From positions 38,970,054-39,034,053 of the forward strand of contig OX328123.1 of NCBI GenBank assembly GCA_946811695.1: 64,000 nt of DNA, in the 5' to 3' direction. Position numbers and translations under genes: made by a program. Under the pieces are notes generated by a model. The model worked only from the letters and a program-made list of their open reading frames with translations. It made no database searches and was not told where the DNA came from. This DNA comes from Gonocerus acuteangulatus (lineage: Eukaryota; Arthropoda; Insecta; Hemiptera; Coreidae). This document shows, in pieces, positions 60,701-64,000 of this stretch; within the stretch, counting starts at the first letter, position 1, and every line of letters starts with the position of its first letter.

Positions 60701-61331
60701 TGACTGAATGTATTAGCTTCCAGTCATTGATGGGACCTACCAAGCATATTTTAGTAAATGGATTATTCGCCATTTGAAGAGATTAAAAATAAATAATTTA
60801 CGCCAAAAGAACTGAGCTAGGAAATCCATGTTAGAAACCATAGGATGGAGTGTAAGAAAAATCATAGTTGCGATAAAGTAACTTTTTTTTTAGCTCTCAT
60901 AGTTTTAAGGAATGACATAGAATGTTTATTTTATCAGTCCTTAACTCTAATAGTCACTATATCGTCCCTACCATGTCAAACTATTGAATATGCAAATCGG
61001 AGCAAACTAGAGAACGAACATATTCTATCCAATTTATATTAGTAATATTTTGAAAAATGTTCTTCTTTGATACTTCATTTAAGGCTATTCTAAAGGGGTT
61101 AGTTGTGACAGTTTACGACAAGCCTTATGGTCCACAATCCAAGCATCTCGAATCTGAAAAAAGAGATTTTGCATATTCGATAGTTTGACATGGTAGGGAC
61201 GATGACGATATAAGGGTATGCTTATTGTCTGGATATTTATCCTCGTTACTGTTTAGTCTGGAGTATACTTACATTCTGACCTCCGCTTCAGGGCACATGT
61301 CCTGACACAGTCCAATGACAGATTCAGCCAT
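24037..61331 (-). CDS. SAC3D1: SAC3/GANP-domain protein (SAC3D1-like), 7 exons, 330 aa
   Basis: Spliced - strand CDS: 61331-61273, 42661-42503, 30437-30282, 28485-28294, 26438-26298, 24563-24374, 24132-24037 (TAA 24039-24037). Every junction is GT-AG and every phase closes, giving 331 codons with stop. The N-terminus has CQDMCPEAEVRMRTQ, matching the CPE-x-E-x-R opening of the SAC3/GANP domain. Residues 53-63 read VKEFTRSAAGM, as in SAC3D1. Exon 3 has YDFLANRFRAVQQDLFKQQ, equivalent to the family's YDF-x-RLRA-x-RQDM-x-Q signature. Exons 4-5 have LDIEAMYVLYALG and YRLSWFLGNFVAVCLLIEQL, the family's Y-x-LG and GN-x-x-x-F helices. Exons 6-7 match the C-terminal segment with its CRFYG and GIVFQRSGF. 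Length is close to vertebrate SAC3D1. Known: SAC3-family proteins act in mRNA export (TREX-2), and SAC3D1 is linked to centrosomes and spindle. Introns 1 (18.6 kb) and 2 (12.1 kb) are transposon-rich, and intron 1 carries the hairpin cluster. The exon 4 donor (AAA|GTATAT) was chosen by phase; a stronger-looking GTGAGC 43 nt upstream breaks the frame. A candidate AATAAA lies at 23722-23717. Confidence 0.88.
24821..24965 (+). pseudogene. Short coding-like segment, unrecognised
   Basis: After TTATTATCCAG an open frame reads RGTIPKETAACLKETGISEE then QLGVIAESILVDSLAIIQNH to GYMAEDF and TAA. Amphipathic and protein-like, but antisense to the host gene in its intron 5 and without a start. Could be the last exon of a decayed transposon gene. 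Confidence 0.35.
25490..25803 (-). pseudogene. Relic of a dispersed arthropod transposon-associated protein
   Basis: On the - strand: FEEIMTDTEKQEWIGFKIAI, QFLVNYKHIVESWAEI, then FLHSHLDVFPQNLGYIS, then a KEIERHYEGKCYINM-like piece. I recognise the pattern F-x-x-N-x-K...HFLHSHLDFFPENLGAVSDEHGERFHQDI from a repeated family common in arthropod genomes. Its transposon class is not clear to me. Several stops. It lies in intron 5 of the SAC3D1-like gene. Confidence 0.6.
26806..27173 (-). mobile_element. SINE family A, interrupted near its head
   Basis: Tail and body occupy 26806 to about 26992 (GGACAGGCTATCTGTAGGTT, AAAGAAAAGCCACCGCCCAT). The head resumes at about 27158 (CAGCCACCGGGCCTCC). About 165 bp with a long (AT)n tract separates them and looks like a later insertion or microsatellite growth. 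Confidence 0.72.
27361..27548 (-). mobile_element. tRNA-Glu-like SINE sharing the 5S SINE tail
   Basis: On the - strand the head reads GGGGTCTCCCAGGGGTCTAA, with a box-B-like GGTTCGAGTCCC, then a middle body. The tail AAGGGTGGTAAGCAATAGAT and GTGCTAAAGATGGTGCGCCA ends in A-rich DNA. GAAGCAATT flanks it (27352-27360, 27549-27557). Length (188 bp) equals the 5S SINE at 7777. It lies in intron 4 of the SAC3D1-like gene. Confidence 0.82.
28690..29220. other. GC-rich stretch in SAC3D1-like intron 3
   Basis: About 530 bp with much higher GC than its surroundings and many short palindromes (GGCACGGTCATGAGTGCC; GATCCCCCGAGGAATG with CATTCC-like inverse nearby). It contains TTAACACTTTCGGGCC at 28787, like a piggyBac-type end. 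Likely a transposon 5' UTR or MITE; no coding sequence recognised. Confidence 0.4.
30700..30838 (+). pseudogene. MADF DNA-binding domain fragment
   Basis: KSATVDKELLIELVRNEPYM then WDQQNKSYCHQDVKIDLI: the first two helices of a MADF (Myb/SANT-like) domain. It is cut at 30839 by the ACAGGGTGTCCC repeat and preceded by a C run (30690-30709). MADF proteins are encoded by PIF/Harbinger transposons and by host regulators. Relic in intron 2 of the SAC3D1-like gene. Confidence 0.65.
30839..31376 (-). repeat. Inverted copy of the GGGACACCCTGTA-ended repeat
   Basis: Begins ACAGGGTGTCCCAAATAAGA and ends AAACAATCCGGAAGT. It matches the reverse complement of about 36910-37451 over its length, including the hairpin CCTCCCTCCCTTCATAGGGAGG. 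It truncates a MADF coding fragment on its left. Confidence 0.8.
31457..32405. repeat. Partial palindrome built from the transposase relic
   Basis: 31457-31580 (TAAGCTAAATCAGATCATTC onward) is repeated in inverse at 32290-32405. 31785-31890 is repeated in inverse at about 32160-32290. Inverted copies joined in the middle, probably from nested insertion or a fold-back rearrangement. Confidence 0.75.
31560..32165 (+). pseudogene. IS630/Tc1-mariner-like DDE transposase relic (DUF4817-type N-terminus)
   Basis: Pieces in order on +: MKFTSCEIVDMIIFFGECRR (about 31585, N-terminal helix-turn-helix region), ISVQDIARETRISRRNVHRT (31812-31871), SKYHPYHISLHQDL (31887-31928), then VLFSDEATFVSD (about 32010-32045, catalytic D and E region) and HYWSMNNPHWIRQLDHQHRW, VNVWCGILG (to 32160). 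Stops and frame changes break it. 32160-32405 is an inverted copy of earlier parts, so the locus is a partial palindrome. Confidence 0.8.
32833..32895 (-). mobile_element. Short poly(A)-tailed retroinsertion
   Basis: The - strand has CTGCCAATGACCCAGCAGGG, then GTAGAGGCAGTATAATAAAA and a poly(A) run. ACTAAGTTTTAA flanks it at 32821-32832 and 32896-32907. It is the truncated 3' end of a SINE or LINE I cannot assign. Confidence 0.7.
32890..34098 (+). repeat. Tandem partial copies of the ATTGACATCGCC repeat
   Basis: Units starting near 32900, 33430 and 33790 share TTTTAAGCACTTATTTCTC, GATTGACATCRCC, TTTGTAGAGAATTTAGTAAG, CTTTCGAAT and GAGATATTAATGAAAATAT. Related single copies occur at about 3600-3990 and 39370-39700. 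These are the left part of the second (AT)n-core repeat type. 32404-32520 just upstream holds three GTGGGCTTCTGTAGAAGCCA-type palindromic units. Confidence 0.72.
34099..35747 (-). mobile_element. Penelope-like element, truncated, with inverted terminal repeats
   Basis: Long inverted repeats of about 370 bp (34134-34518 and 35360-35747) begin GAAGACAAGG and include GCCAATGTGCAGCCGAAACG on one side and its inverse on the other. They surround a - strand coding fragment with a GIY-YIG endonuclease. AAACCAAAAACG at both borders is the likely target duplication. Inverted pLTR-like ends are known in Penelope-like elements. Confidence 0.82.
34793..35342 (-). pseudogene. Penelope-like C-terminal region with GIY-YIG endonuclease
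   Basis: The first part (35342-35121) reads SLTYTPGLTEKLTKTLKKA to KLTTLYTKLKDP. After a frameshift of one base near 35122 it continues CTIHCVYQIPC and NAVYIGETKNYIHSRITQHK (the VYxI...YIG motif with the family's zinc-like cysteines between). It then has HKSALAKHAITKKHTFNF, followed by a tail to a stop near 34793. The reverse transcriptase part is absent. The family identification is firm; the copy is broken by the frameshift and truncation. Confidence 0.85.
35760..37451 (+). repeat. (AT)n-core repeat ending in GGGACACCCTGTA, split by an LTR
   Basis: The left part ends GAAATCCGTGAACAGACAAA then (AT)n. The right part 36845-37451 has TTCTGAAACGTGAAATTTTC and CACTTCCGGATTGTTTCATG, ending TTATTTGGGACACCCTGTAT. 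30839-31376 is an inverted copy of the right part. Confidence 0.75.
36116..36814 (+). mobile_element. Probable solo LTR, related to 48528, inside an (AT)n tract
   Basis: Starts near AGTTATAACATAAATTAAAA and ends TAAAGTATCATTACA, flanked by ATATAT on both sides. Shares the ATCATTACA end and an AC-GCC-ACGTTAGG-GCCA block with the element at 48528. Confidence 0.6.
37702..38052 (-). mobile_element. tRNA-derived SINE family B with poly(T) 3' tail
   Basis: On the - strand a tRNA-like head (GGTTAGCTCAATGGTAGAGC as box A, GGTTCAAAACCCG as box B) begins at 38052. A body of about 260 bp follows and the 3' end is a run of T (A run at 37702-37721 on +). TTAAAACACCTAA(A) flanks it (37689-37701, 38053-38066). 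The relation of promoter to tail shows the element ends in T, not A. Confidence 0.82.
39370..41400 (+). repeat. (AT)n-core repeat, second type, split by an LTR
   Basis: The left part (TTATTTCTCCGATTGACATC onward, ending TACCAAATTTCATCAAATTG) runs to (AT)n at about 39966. The right part after 41276 has GAGTTCTGAAACGAGAAATT and CACTTCCGGATTGCTTC, matching 10106-10190 and 36890-36990. Confidence 0.7.
40025..41209 (+). mobile_element. Probable solo LTR or LTR-like insertion inside an (AT)n tract
   Basis: Starts TGTAATGATCTAAAAGGGGG, ends AAAACACCACA, flanked by ATATAT on both sides. A promoter-like TCTATAAAAAGGGCC lies at 40401. The higher-GC stretch 40230-40660 has a 140-codon frame rich in His, Ser and Pro (SSLPEHHP end), which I regard as LTR or leader sequence, not a gene. 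Confidence 0.55.
42803..43022 (-). mobile_element. SINE family A, full copy
   Basis: Reads (on -) GGAGGCCCGGTGGCCATAAG, then CGTGGGTTCGATTCCCACTA, then the GGTGGTGACCTATAGATAAC central block, ending TTTAAATAAATA. It lies in intron 1, just upstream (gene sense) of exon 2 of the SAC3D1-like gene. Confidence 0.82.
43181..43242 (-). ncRNA. Degenerate hairpin copy nearest exon 2
   Basis: The right arm AAATGTGGAACAGCGAAGGG is well preserved but the left arm reads CTCCATTCTAACAG and no longer forms the TTCCACAT stem. It marks the exon-2 side limit of the family in intron 1. Confidence 0.35.
44700..47390 (-). repeat. 13-unit tandem array, 208-bp period, one stem-loop per unit
   Basis: The landmark CCATTACCATTCC recurs at 44751, 44959, 45167, 45376, 45583, 45791, 46000, 46207, 46415, 46623, 46831, 47039 and 47248, so spacing is 207-209 bp. 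Three unit types differ in the segment after the hairpin: C (CTAACAAAACATTC), A (TTCTCAAACGGTG) and B (CATCCTCGAACCAG). Their order is C-A-B-C-A-B-C-A-C-A-C then two variants, so a 624-bp trimer was itself duplicated before dimers formed. Open frames seen within the units are by-products of the repeat and break in diverged copies. The array lies in intron 1 of the SAC3D1-like gene. Confidence 0.95.
44745..47322 (-). ncRNA. Thirteen pre-miRNA-like hairpins in the tandem array
   Basis: Each 208-bp unit holds a hairpin of about 75 nt. The apical stem pairs TTCCACATGTACA with TGTATATGTGGAA, followed by CCTG/CAGG with a one-base bulge and a loop of about 10 nt. A lower stem pairs CCACCCATTACCA with CGGCAAAGGGAAG. 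Read on the - strand I count about 27 of 30 stem positions paired (several G-U); on the + strand about 25. The - strand is the host gene's strand. The - strand 5' arm (core CTTTGCCGTTCCACAT) is the one most conserved with the dispersed copies. That arm conservation is typical of a mature microRNA. No expression evidence is available from sequence alone. Confidence 0.6.
47581..49510 (+). repeat. (AT)n-core repeat, copy split by an LTR
   Basis: The left part 47581-48527 matches 16571-17640 (first 120 bp almost base for base). The right part 49370-49510 matches 17700-17850 (AACGGGGGTCATTTTCGGTG). Between them is a TG...CA element inserted within the (AT)n tract. Confidence 0.8.
48528..49369 (+). 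mobile_element. Probable solo LTR inside an (AT)n tract
   Basis: Starts TGTTATGATTAATTTTTAT and ends ATATCATTACA, so TG...CA with an inverted TGTTATGAT/ATCATTACA-like terminus. Contains GCGCCACGTTGGGTCGCCA. Both flanks are ATATAT, the parts of one microsatellite. No internal retroviral domain was seen. Confidence 0.68.
49545..49618 (-). ncRNA. Diverged hairpin of the same family
   Basis: ACCATTCCACATGAACA faces TGTAAATGTGGAATGGC. Here both arms changed together: ACGG became ATGG on the right arm while the left arm has CCATT, keeping ATTCCACAT/ATGTGGAAT fully paired. The lower stem is weaker than in the main copies. A further decayed relative lies at about 49807-49895. Confidence 0.45.
50246..50625. 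mobile_element. ACAGGGTGTCTACTAC-ended MITE, short copy
   Basis: TACAAGGGTGTCTCCTACTT at the left, TTTTGTGCAGTAGACTCCCT at the right, with TTGTGAAAGGCAATTTC shared with the copy at 12231. It sits beside a broken hairpin-family remnant at 50632-50680 (GAGGCTGTAAGAGGAACAGC). Confidence 0.7.
50779..51450 (-). ncRNA. Four dispersed hairpins of the same family
   Basis: Stem-loops at 50779-50855, 50959-51034, 51139-51213 and 51377-51450. All have TTCCACA(T/G) then ACAGCTGATAAA or a close variant, a (G)CTGTAAATGTGGAACGGCA right arm and an upstream AACACCGC/CACTC segment that closes the base of the stem. Where the + strand left arm has GTTCC the closing pair is G-C, and where it has ATTCC it becomes G-U on the - strand but A-C on the + strand. 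That exchange keeps pairing only on the - strand. The copy at 51377 has a shortened loop (deletion in TGATAAAGTAAA). Confidence 0.6.
51547..51771. repeat. T52 and A36 homopolymer runs
   Basis: A pure T run at about 51547-51595 and a pure A run at about 51728-51763 face each other 130 bp apart in the hairpin cluster. Possibly tails of two opposite SINE or LINE insertions; no bodies recognised. Confidence 0.6.
51783..51946. mobile_element. piggyBac-like MITE, 164 bp
   Basis: TTAACACTTTTGCCGCGG at the left and CCGCAGCGAAAGTGTTAA at the right with TTAA at both ends. Internal palindrome GTGTCCTTCTGGAAGGACAC at 51909-51928. Confidence 0.75.
52161..53540 (-). ncRNA. Seven dispersed hairpins of the same family
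   Basis: Stem-loops at 52161-52233, 52527-52601, 52703-52783, 52881-52960, 53061-53140, 53234-53314 and 53460-53540. The one at 52527-52601 was paired base by base: arms 52527-52556 and 52572-52601, loop 15 nt. It gives 27 of 30 positions paired on the - strand (6 G-U) against 21 of 30 on the + strand. The copies at 52703, 52881, 53061 and 53234 are spaced about 180 bp and share flanks (GTATTCACGGGAGTAGCTCATG), so this part grew by tandem duplication with a different period from the 208-bp array. Confidence 0.62.
55018..55860 (+). pseudogene. Ty1/copia integrase and reverse transcriptase relic
   Basis: KIMRCDNGKEYLNSMIYAIT (integrase catalytic DNG-x-EY region) at about 55018; then, after frame changes, FFRTIMNICHCLLAESIVVK and FWPKIVCGATYLKNRTLAKT (55149-55270, end of the core domain); and MLDIETAFLNGEINSEVYI (about 55650-55706, RT domain start, D-x-x-TAFLNG). 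Stops between pieces show it is dead. Confidence 0.82.
56608..56951 (-). mobile_element. SINE family B with poly(T) tail, second copy
   Basis: Same layout as the copy at 37702: head GAGGTTAGCTCAGTGGTAGA at the right end, shared body segments (GTGTGGTCAGTACAATGCTC on +, GCTGCTTCGAC, TAGAAGAAAAAATCTTTA) and an A run at the left on +. CAAATCAAA-like sequence flanks both ends. Confidence 0.78.
57834..58640. other. Intron 1 stretch without recognised elements
   Basis: AT-rich to 58260. 58270-58560 is less AT-rich (GGAGCAGATGGATGCAGAG; CACTGGTGCTAAATTG) and ends ATTGCCCGCTAAAGGATTAA facing CATCTAGCGGGAATG, a weak inverted pair. No gene or hairpin copy seen. Confidence 0.35.
58661..58738 (-). ncRNA. 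Isolated hairpin of the same family
   Basis: TTCCACATCTACAG pairs with CTGTATATGTGGAA around the loop CTGATAAAATAAACAGA. The upstream flank (CAGATCACAGCTCATGACA) matches flanks of the 53.46- and 52.53-kb copies. It is 5 kb from the nearest other good copy, the gap being filled by a Helitron and copia relic. Confidence 0.55.
58986..59912. mobile_element. piggyBac-like non-autonomous element in SAC3D1-like intron 1
   Basis: TTAACCCTTTCCATACGC at the left and TACAAAGGAAAGGGTTAA at the right, both with TTAA. It separates hairpin copies at 58.66 and 59.93 kb. Confidence 0.72.
59927..60660 (-). ncRNA. Two decayed hairpin-family copies
   Basis: At 59927-60000 GGCTATTCCACATTTAAACCTGAT faces ATGTGTAAAACAACTCAAGG in part. 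At 60588-60660 CACTGTTCCACCACCTGATAAA faces CAGGTAGTAAAT and ATGGTATGGGAAAGAG. A piggyBac-like relic sits between them. Pairing is poor, so these are probably dead copies. Confidence 0.3.
60017..60445. mobile_element. Decayed copy of the 11069 piggyBac-like element (right half)
   Basis: Shares TTTGAAGAACCGGGTGAAGC, GTAAAGCCTCTGTTACTTT, GATAAGACATTGATCTCTGG and ACACGAGTTATCTCGTGTGG with 11680-12070. The right terminus has decayed from GGGTTAA to GGATTAAG. Confidence 0.65.
60957..61203. mobile_element. MITE with about 35-bp inverted ends next to SAC3D1-like exon 1
   Basis: Left TATATCGTCCCTACCATGTC then AAACTATTGAATATGCAAA; the right arm TTTGCATATTCGATAGTTTG then ACATGGTAGGGACGATGACG is its inverse. 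It lies 70 bp inside intron 1 from the exon 1 donor. Confidence 0.75.
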
Positions 61332-61432
61332 AATGAGTAAAAATACTAATCTGGAAGTAAAATATTGCATTAGTTGGTCATCATAAACATTAAGAAAAAA
61401 AATTAATCATTCTTTGAAAATATATTAATACA

Positions 61433-61825
61433 ATTCTGAAGAAACAAAATTTGTAATTACAGCTCAATAATTTGTCTTGAGAACAATAGGGTGTGCGTAT
61501 GGATTAAATCTTTTTAAGATTTTATTAATAAATTCTGAAGAAACAAAATTTGTAATTACAGCTCAAATAATGTCTTCAGATCAATAGGATGTGTGTATGG
61601 ATTAAATATTTTTAATATTTTATTAATAAATTCTGAAGAAACAAAATTTGTAATTACAGCTCAAATAATGTCTTCAGATCAATAGGATGTGTGTATGGAT
61701 TAAATATTTTTAAGATTTTATTAATAAATTCTGAAGAAACAAAATTTGGAATTTATAATTACAGCTCAAATAACTATCCTTCAGAATAATAGGGTGTGCA
61801 TAAGGATTAAATCTTTCTAAGAAGA
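61433..61825. repeat. Four 98-bp tandem repeats upstream of the SAC3D1-like start
   Basis: Units begin ATTCTGAAGAAACAAAATTT at 61433, 61532, 61630 and 61728, the middle two nearly identical. The array starts 100 bp upstream (gene sense) of the ATG at 61331, so it lies in the 5' UTR or promoter region. Confidence 0.9.
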
Positions 61826-61885
61826 GCTACTTATTAATGAGACTTCTCACAAAAGTTAAATCTCAAACAATAGGACTTTGGTTAT

Positions 61886-62010
61886 ACAGGGTGATTTAGG
61901 TCTAAGTAGCCAAACTCTAGGAGGTGATTTTGGACCAGCAGAAAAGTTCATTTGAAGTATGGTCCGATTCTGAAGGAAAAAGGAGTTATATTTAATTTTC
62001 TGTTTTAATG
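61886..62010. repeat. Transposon terminus ACAGGGTGATTTAGG
   Basis: ACAGGGTGATTTAGGTCTAA followed by a composed non-AT-rich stretch to about 62000. Resembles the ACAGGGTG termini of Tc1-like elements but no partner end was found. Confidence 0.35.
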
Positions 62011-62499
62011 TGGACATATTTTTTATTGAATAAGAAAGGATGGAAACTGTTCAAGATAATTAAATTCTAATTATGCCTTCATAAAATAGAGAACATTTAA
62101 TTTAAGAAAACATTGATTTAATTCAATAAACCCATTGATAGAAGATACTTTCTGGAAGTCAAATAAAGCACTTCTGTTTTTCTCTACGTATCAGAGGTTT
62201 CTCGCAAATTCTTTCCTCAGCCCCTAAATGAACTACAGATTCAGTACATACAGGATAACATCTACTTTTAGTATGCAGCATTAAATCTGCAAATGAAGTA
62301 GAAGTTTATTTAGGGAAAGGTTGAATGATTGACTTCCTTTTGTCAAAAAATATAAAATGGAGTTTTGTTAATTTCAAATACCTTGCATGCAAAAATTATG
62401 GATTACTCATTTTTTATTGGCTAAACTGTGGGAATCCAGTGCTCAGTCCGCAATCAATAAAAAGTATGTATTTATGTTTTGGAGTGATGGTCACTCTTA

Positions 62500-62895
62500 A
62501 ACTAAAAGAGGGATTTAAATAACTTAATGCTTTGATTCTATTTGAACTGCAAAAGTTTGGATTTAGAGCCATCAGTAAAAACCCGACTAGATAGTGGAAT
62601 TTCTTCCATAATATAAGCAGCCTGGTGCCTTTTTTCAAATATTTAGTCAGTTTTAAATTTATGAGAGGAACAAGCAATGTCCAGGAAGGTTTGATATAAA
62701 TGGTCTTTTTCAGAAAAAAAATTCTTGCTACGCATTGGTCATTCGAAAATTCAATAGCTCAACAATTTCCTGCAGTAATTCTAATTTTGTAGCATAGGGT
62801 TGTGCAAAACAATTTGAAGTAACTGGGAATAAGAGGTACAAAGATAAATCTAATAACTAAGTGTTCGGCGCTAATGGCCAAGATGTAGATGCGCC

Positions 62896-62935
<40 letters not shown>

Positions 62936-63112
62936 ACTAAGTGTTAGTTGTTTTCTTCTAAATTGGAGCGGAGGCTCTTCAGACTCTGAGCATATATCCA
63001 TCTCAGGACTGGACAGAAAGGCTCCAGTAGCAATTCTTGATTTTCTGGGATGCAGATCCATAGGCCCTAAATCGAGCTTCGATCTAATGAGGCTACAATA
63101 GAGCATGAGCAT
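62500..63112 (-). pseudogene. I/jockey-like LINE ORF2 relic split by a SINE tail
   Basis: On -: MLMLYCSLIRSKLDLGPMDL (63112-63053), RIATGAFLSSPEMDICSESE and EPPLQFRRKQLTLSY (to about 62946), then the inserted SINE tail, then PVTSNCFAQPYATKLELLQ (about 62825-62770). It matches the post-RT region LYRSLIRSKLDYG...GAFRTSP...EPPL-x-LRR of I/jockey-type elements, with frame changes. Confidence 0.75.
62866..62931 (+). mobile_element. Tail-only SINE copy with perfect target duplication
   Basis: CGGCGCTAATGGCCAAGATG and TAGATGCGCCGT followed by about 34 A. It matches the 3' end of the 5S and tRNA-Glu SINEs. AATAACTAAGTGTT flanks it at 62852-62865 and 62932-62945. The insertion disrupts a - strand LINE relic. 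Confidence 0.85.
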
Positions 63113-63665
63113 ACTTTCTCTCTCTGTTCCTCATAAGGTATTTGCAAGGACTTACGAGTATTTTCTCGACAAAAATACACCGGGATCTCTTAACGTGGAG
63201 GGATCAGTTTAGATGACACAAGGGATCAAATATTAGATCCAAGTATAACCCAAATGCAATCTTTATTCCCCCGTAAATAAATACATTTTTTTTTGGCAAT
63301 TCATAGCAATTAGTGCCCCAACTCCGATTTTTGTAAAACTTCACATACTGATTCATTTCAACCTAAATAAGAATAAAAGGGGGGGGGGGAAATGTCGCAA
63401 AGCACTACAACAGTATTTTTTCCTATGTTTCATTGTTATGATACTCGTATAAATTCCAATTTTTATTTACAAAGTACACTGAAGCTCTGATATATGAAAA
63501 ATTGTGCATACTCAGCACCTAGAACATCTGCGGTGCAAAGTGGGGGGGGGGGGGTGTTCCATGATATGAGAATAGAAAACCCCACCTTATTGGTCATATC
63601 ACGGAATTTATATTCGAGAGGAAGCCCCCTGATATAAGGAATGAATCCATCATGTATTTAACACG

Positions 63666-63740
63666 GGGCCCAGCGTCGTGGCAAATGCGTCATAGAGATG
63701 TGTTCTGAGGGCCCAGCGTCGTGGCATATGCGTCAGCAGA
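63666..63740. repeat. Two 43-bp tandem units
   Basis: GGGCCCAGCGTCGTGGCAAA then TGCGTCA at 63666 and again (GGCATATGCGTCA) at 63709. Confidence 0.7.
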
Positions 63741-63869
63741 TAGCTTGGTTTTCTTTTGATCCCGCAACTCCGGGCCTTGTTCTATACGCTTTGTATTTAA
63801 TTTGGTACCACATTACGTATTCCCGGTTTGGTAGGTTTTGATCTTCATGAAAATTATAAAATAAAATCT

Positions 63870-64000
63870 CAACAAAAAATGGTATTCTTCATATTAAAAA
63901 GTCATGTCTCTAAAAAATGTATTGGATCATATATATACATAATTTGATCTAAATATTCAGAATCAAAAAGAAAAAGTCCGAACTGCAGGAACTACATCAT
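63870..64000 (+). repeat. Dispersed repeat cut by the window end
   Basis: AAAAAGTCCGAACTGCAGGA at the end matches 39136-39160 (AAAAAGTCCAACTTGCAGGA), which leads into TTAGGGCGGTTCCGTTCATA, also found at 3010. Confidence 0.5.

Noticed and set aside
63538..63553. Runs of G (also about 1376, 2588, 4150, 63379) as G-quadruplex regulatory sites
   Set aside because: Several are parts of expanded homopolymers inside MITE copies and none is placed near a gene start.

Overview
This is nuclear DNA from an animal, almost certainly an arthropod and probably an insect with a large, AT-rich, transposon-filled genome. The evidence is genes split by GT-AG introns (one gene spans 37 kb), jockey-like and other non-LTR retrotransposons, a Penelope-like element, Helitrons ending CTAG, hAT- and piggyBac-like elements, tRNA- and 5S-derived SINEs and many (AT)n microsatellites. 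I could not identify the species.

Three host genes can be assembled by matching splice phases across exons. (1) A + strand gene at 9197-15481 has four exons and encodes a 373-residue leucine-rich-repeat membrane protein with a signal peptide, one transmembrane helix and a PPxY-bearing tail. (2) A tentative + strand three-exon gene at 18130-18847 encodes a small acidic protein I do not recognise. (3) A - strand gene at 61331-24037 has seven exons and encodes a 330-residue SAC3/GANP-domain protein resembling SAC3D1. Its first intron is 18.6 kb and its second 12.1 kb.

The most striking object lies in intron 1 of the SAC3D1-like gene. Between 43.2 and 60.7 kb about 30 related stem-loops share the core TTCCACAT...ATGTGGAA. 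Thirteen sit in a 208-bp-period tandem array (44.70-47.39 kb), about twelve more are spaced along 50.8-58.7 kb, and the rest are decayed. Stems are about 30 positions long with loops of about 15 nt. The stem pairs best when read on the - strand, which is the host gene's strand. This looks like a lineage-specific intronic microRNA (or hairpin-RNA) cluster expanding by local duplication.

Layout: 0-4.7 kb, nested hAT-like elements and CATGGGCG-ended MITEs; 5.0-7.5 kb, a recent 5'-truncated LINE with an open reverse transcriptase frame; 7.8-8.0 kb, a 5S SINE; 9.2-15.5 kb, the LRR gene with a piggyBac-like element and a jockey-bearing MITE in its last intron; 16.5-17.9 kb, an (AT)n-core repeat; 18.1-18.9 kb, the small gene; 19.7-22.9 kb, two head-to-tail Helitrons; 24.0-30.4 kb, the 3' exons of the SAC3D1-like gene; 30.6-42.2 kb, dense nested repeats (MADF relic, DDE transposase relic, Penelope element, LTRs in (AT)n tracts, a 3.4-kb hAT-like element); 42.5 kb, exon 2; 43-61 kb, the hairpin cluster with later insertions (LTR, piggyBac-like elements, a Helitron carrying a copia relic); 61.3 kb, exon 1; 61.4-64 kb, tandem repeats and an I/jockey-like relic split by a SINE tail.

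All homology calls were made by eye from motifs and splice phase; no database search or folding calculation was run.
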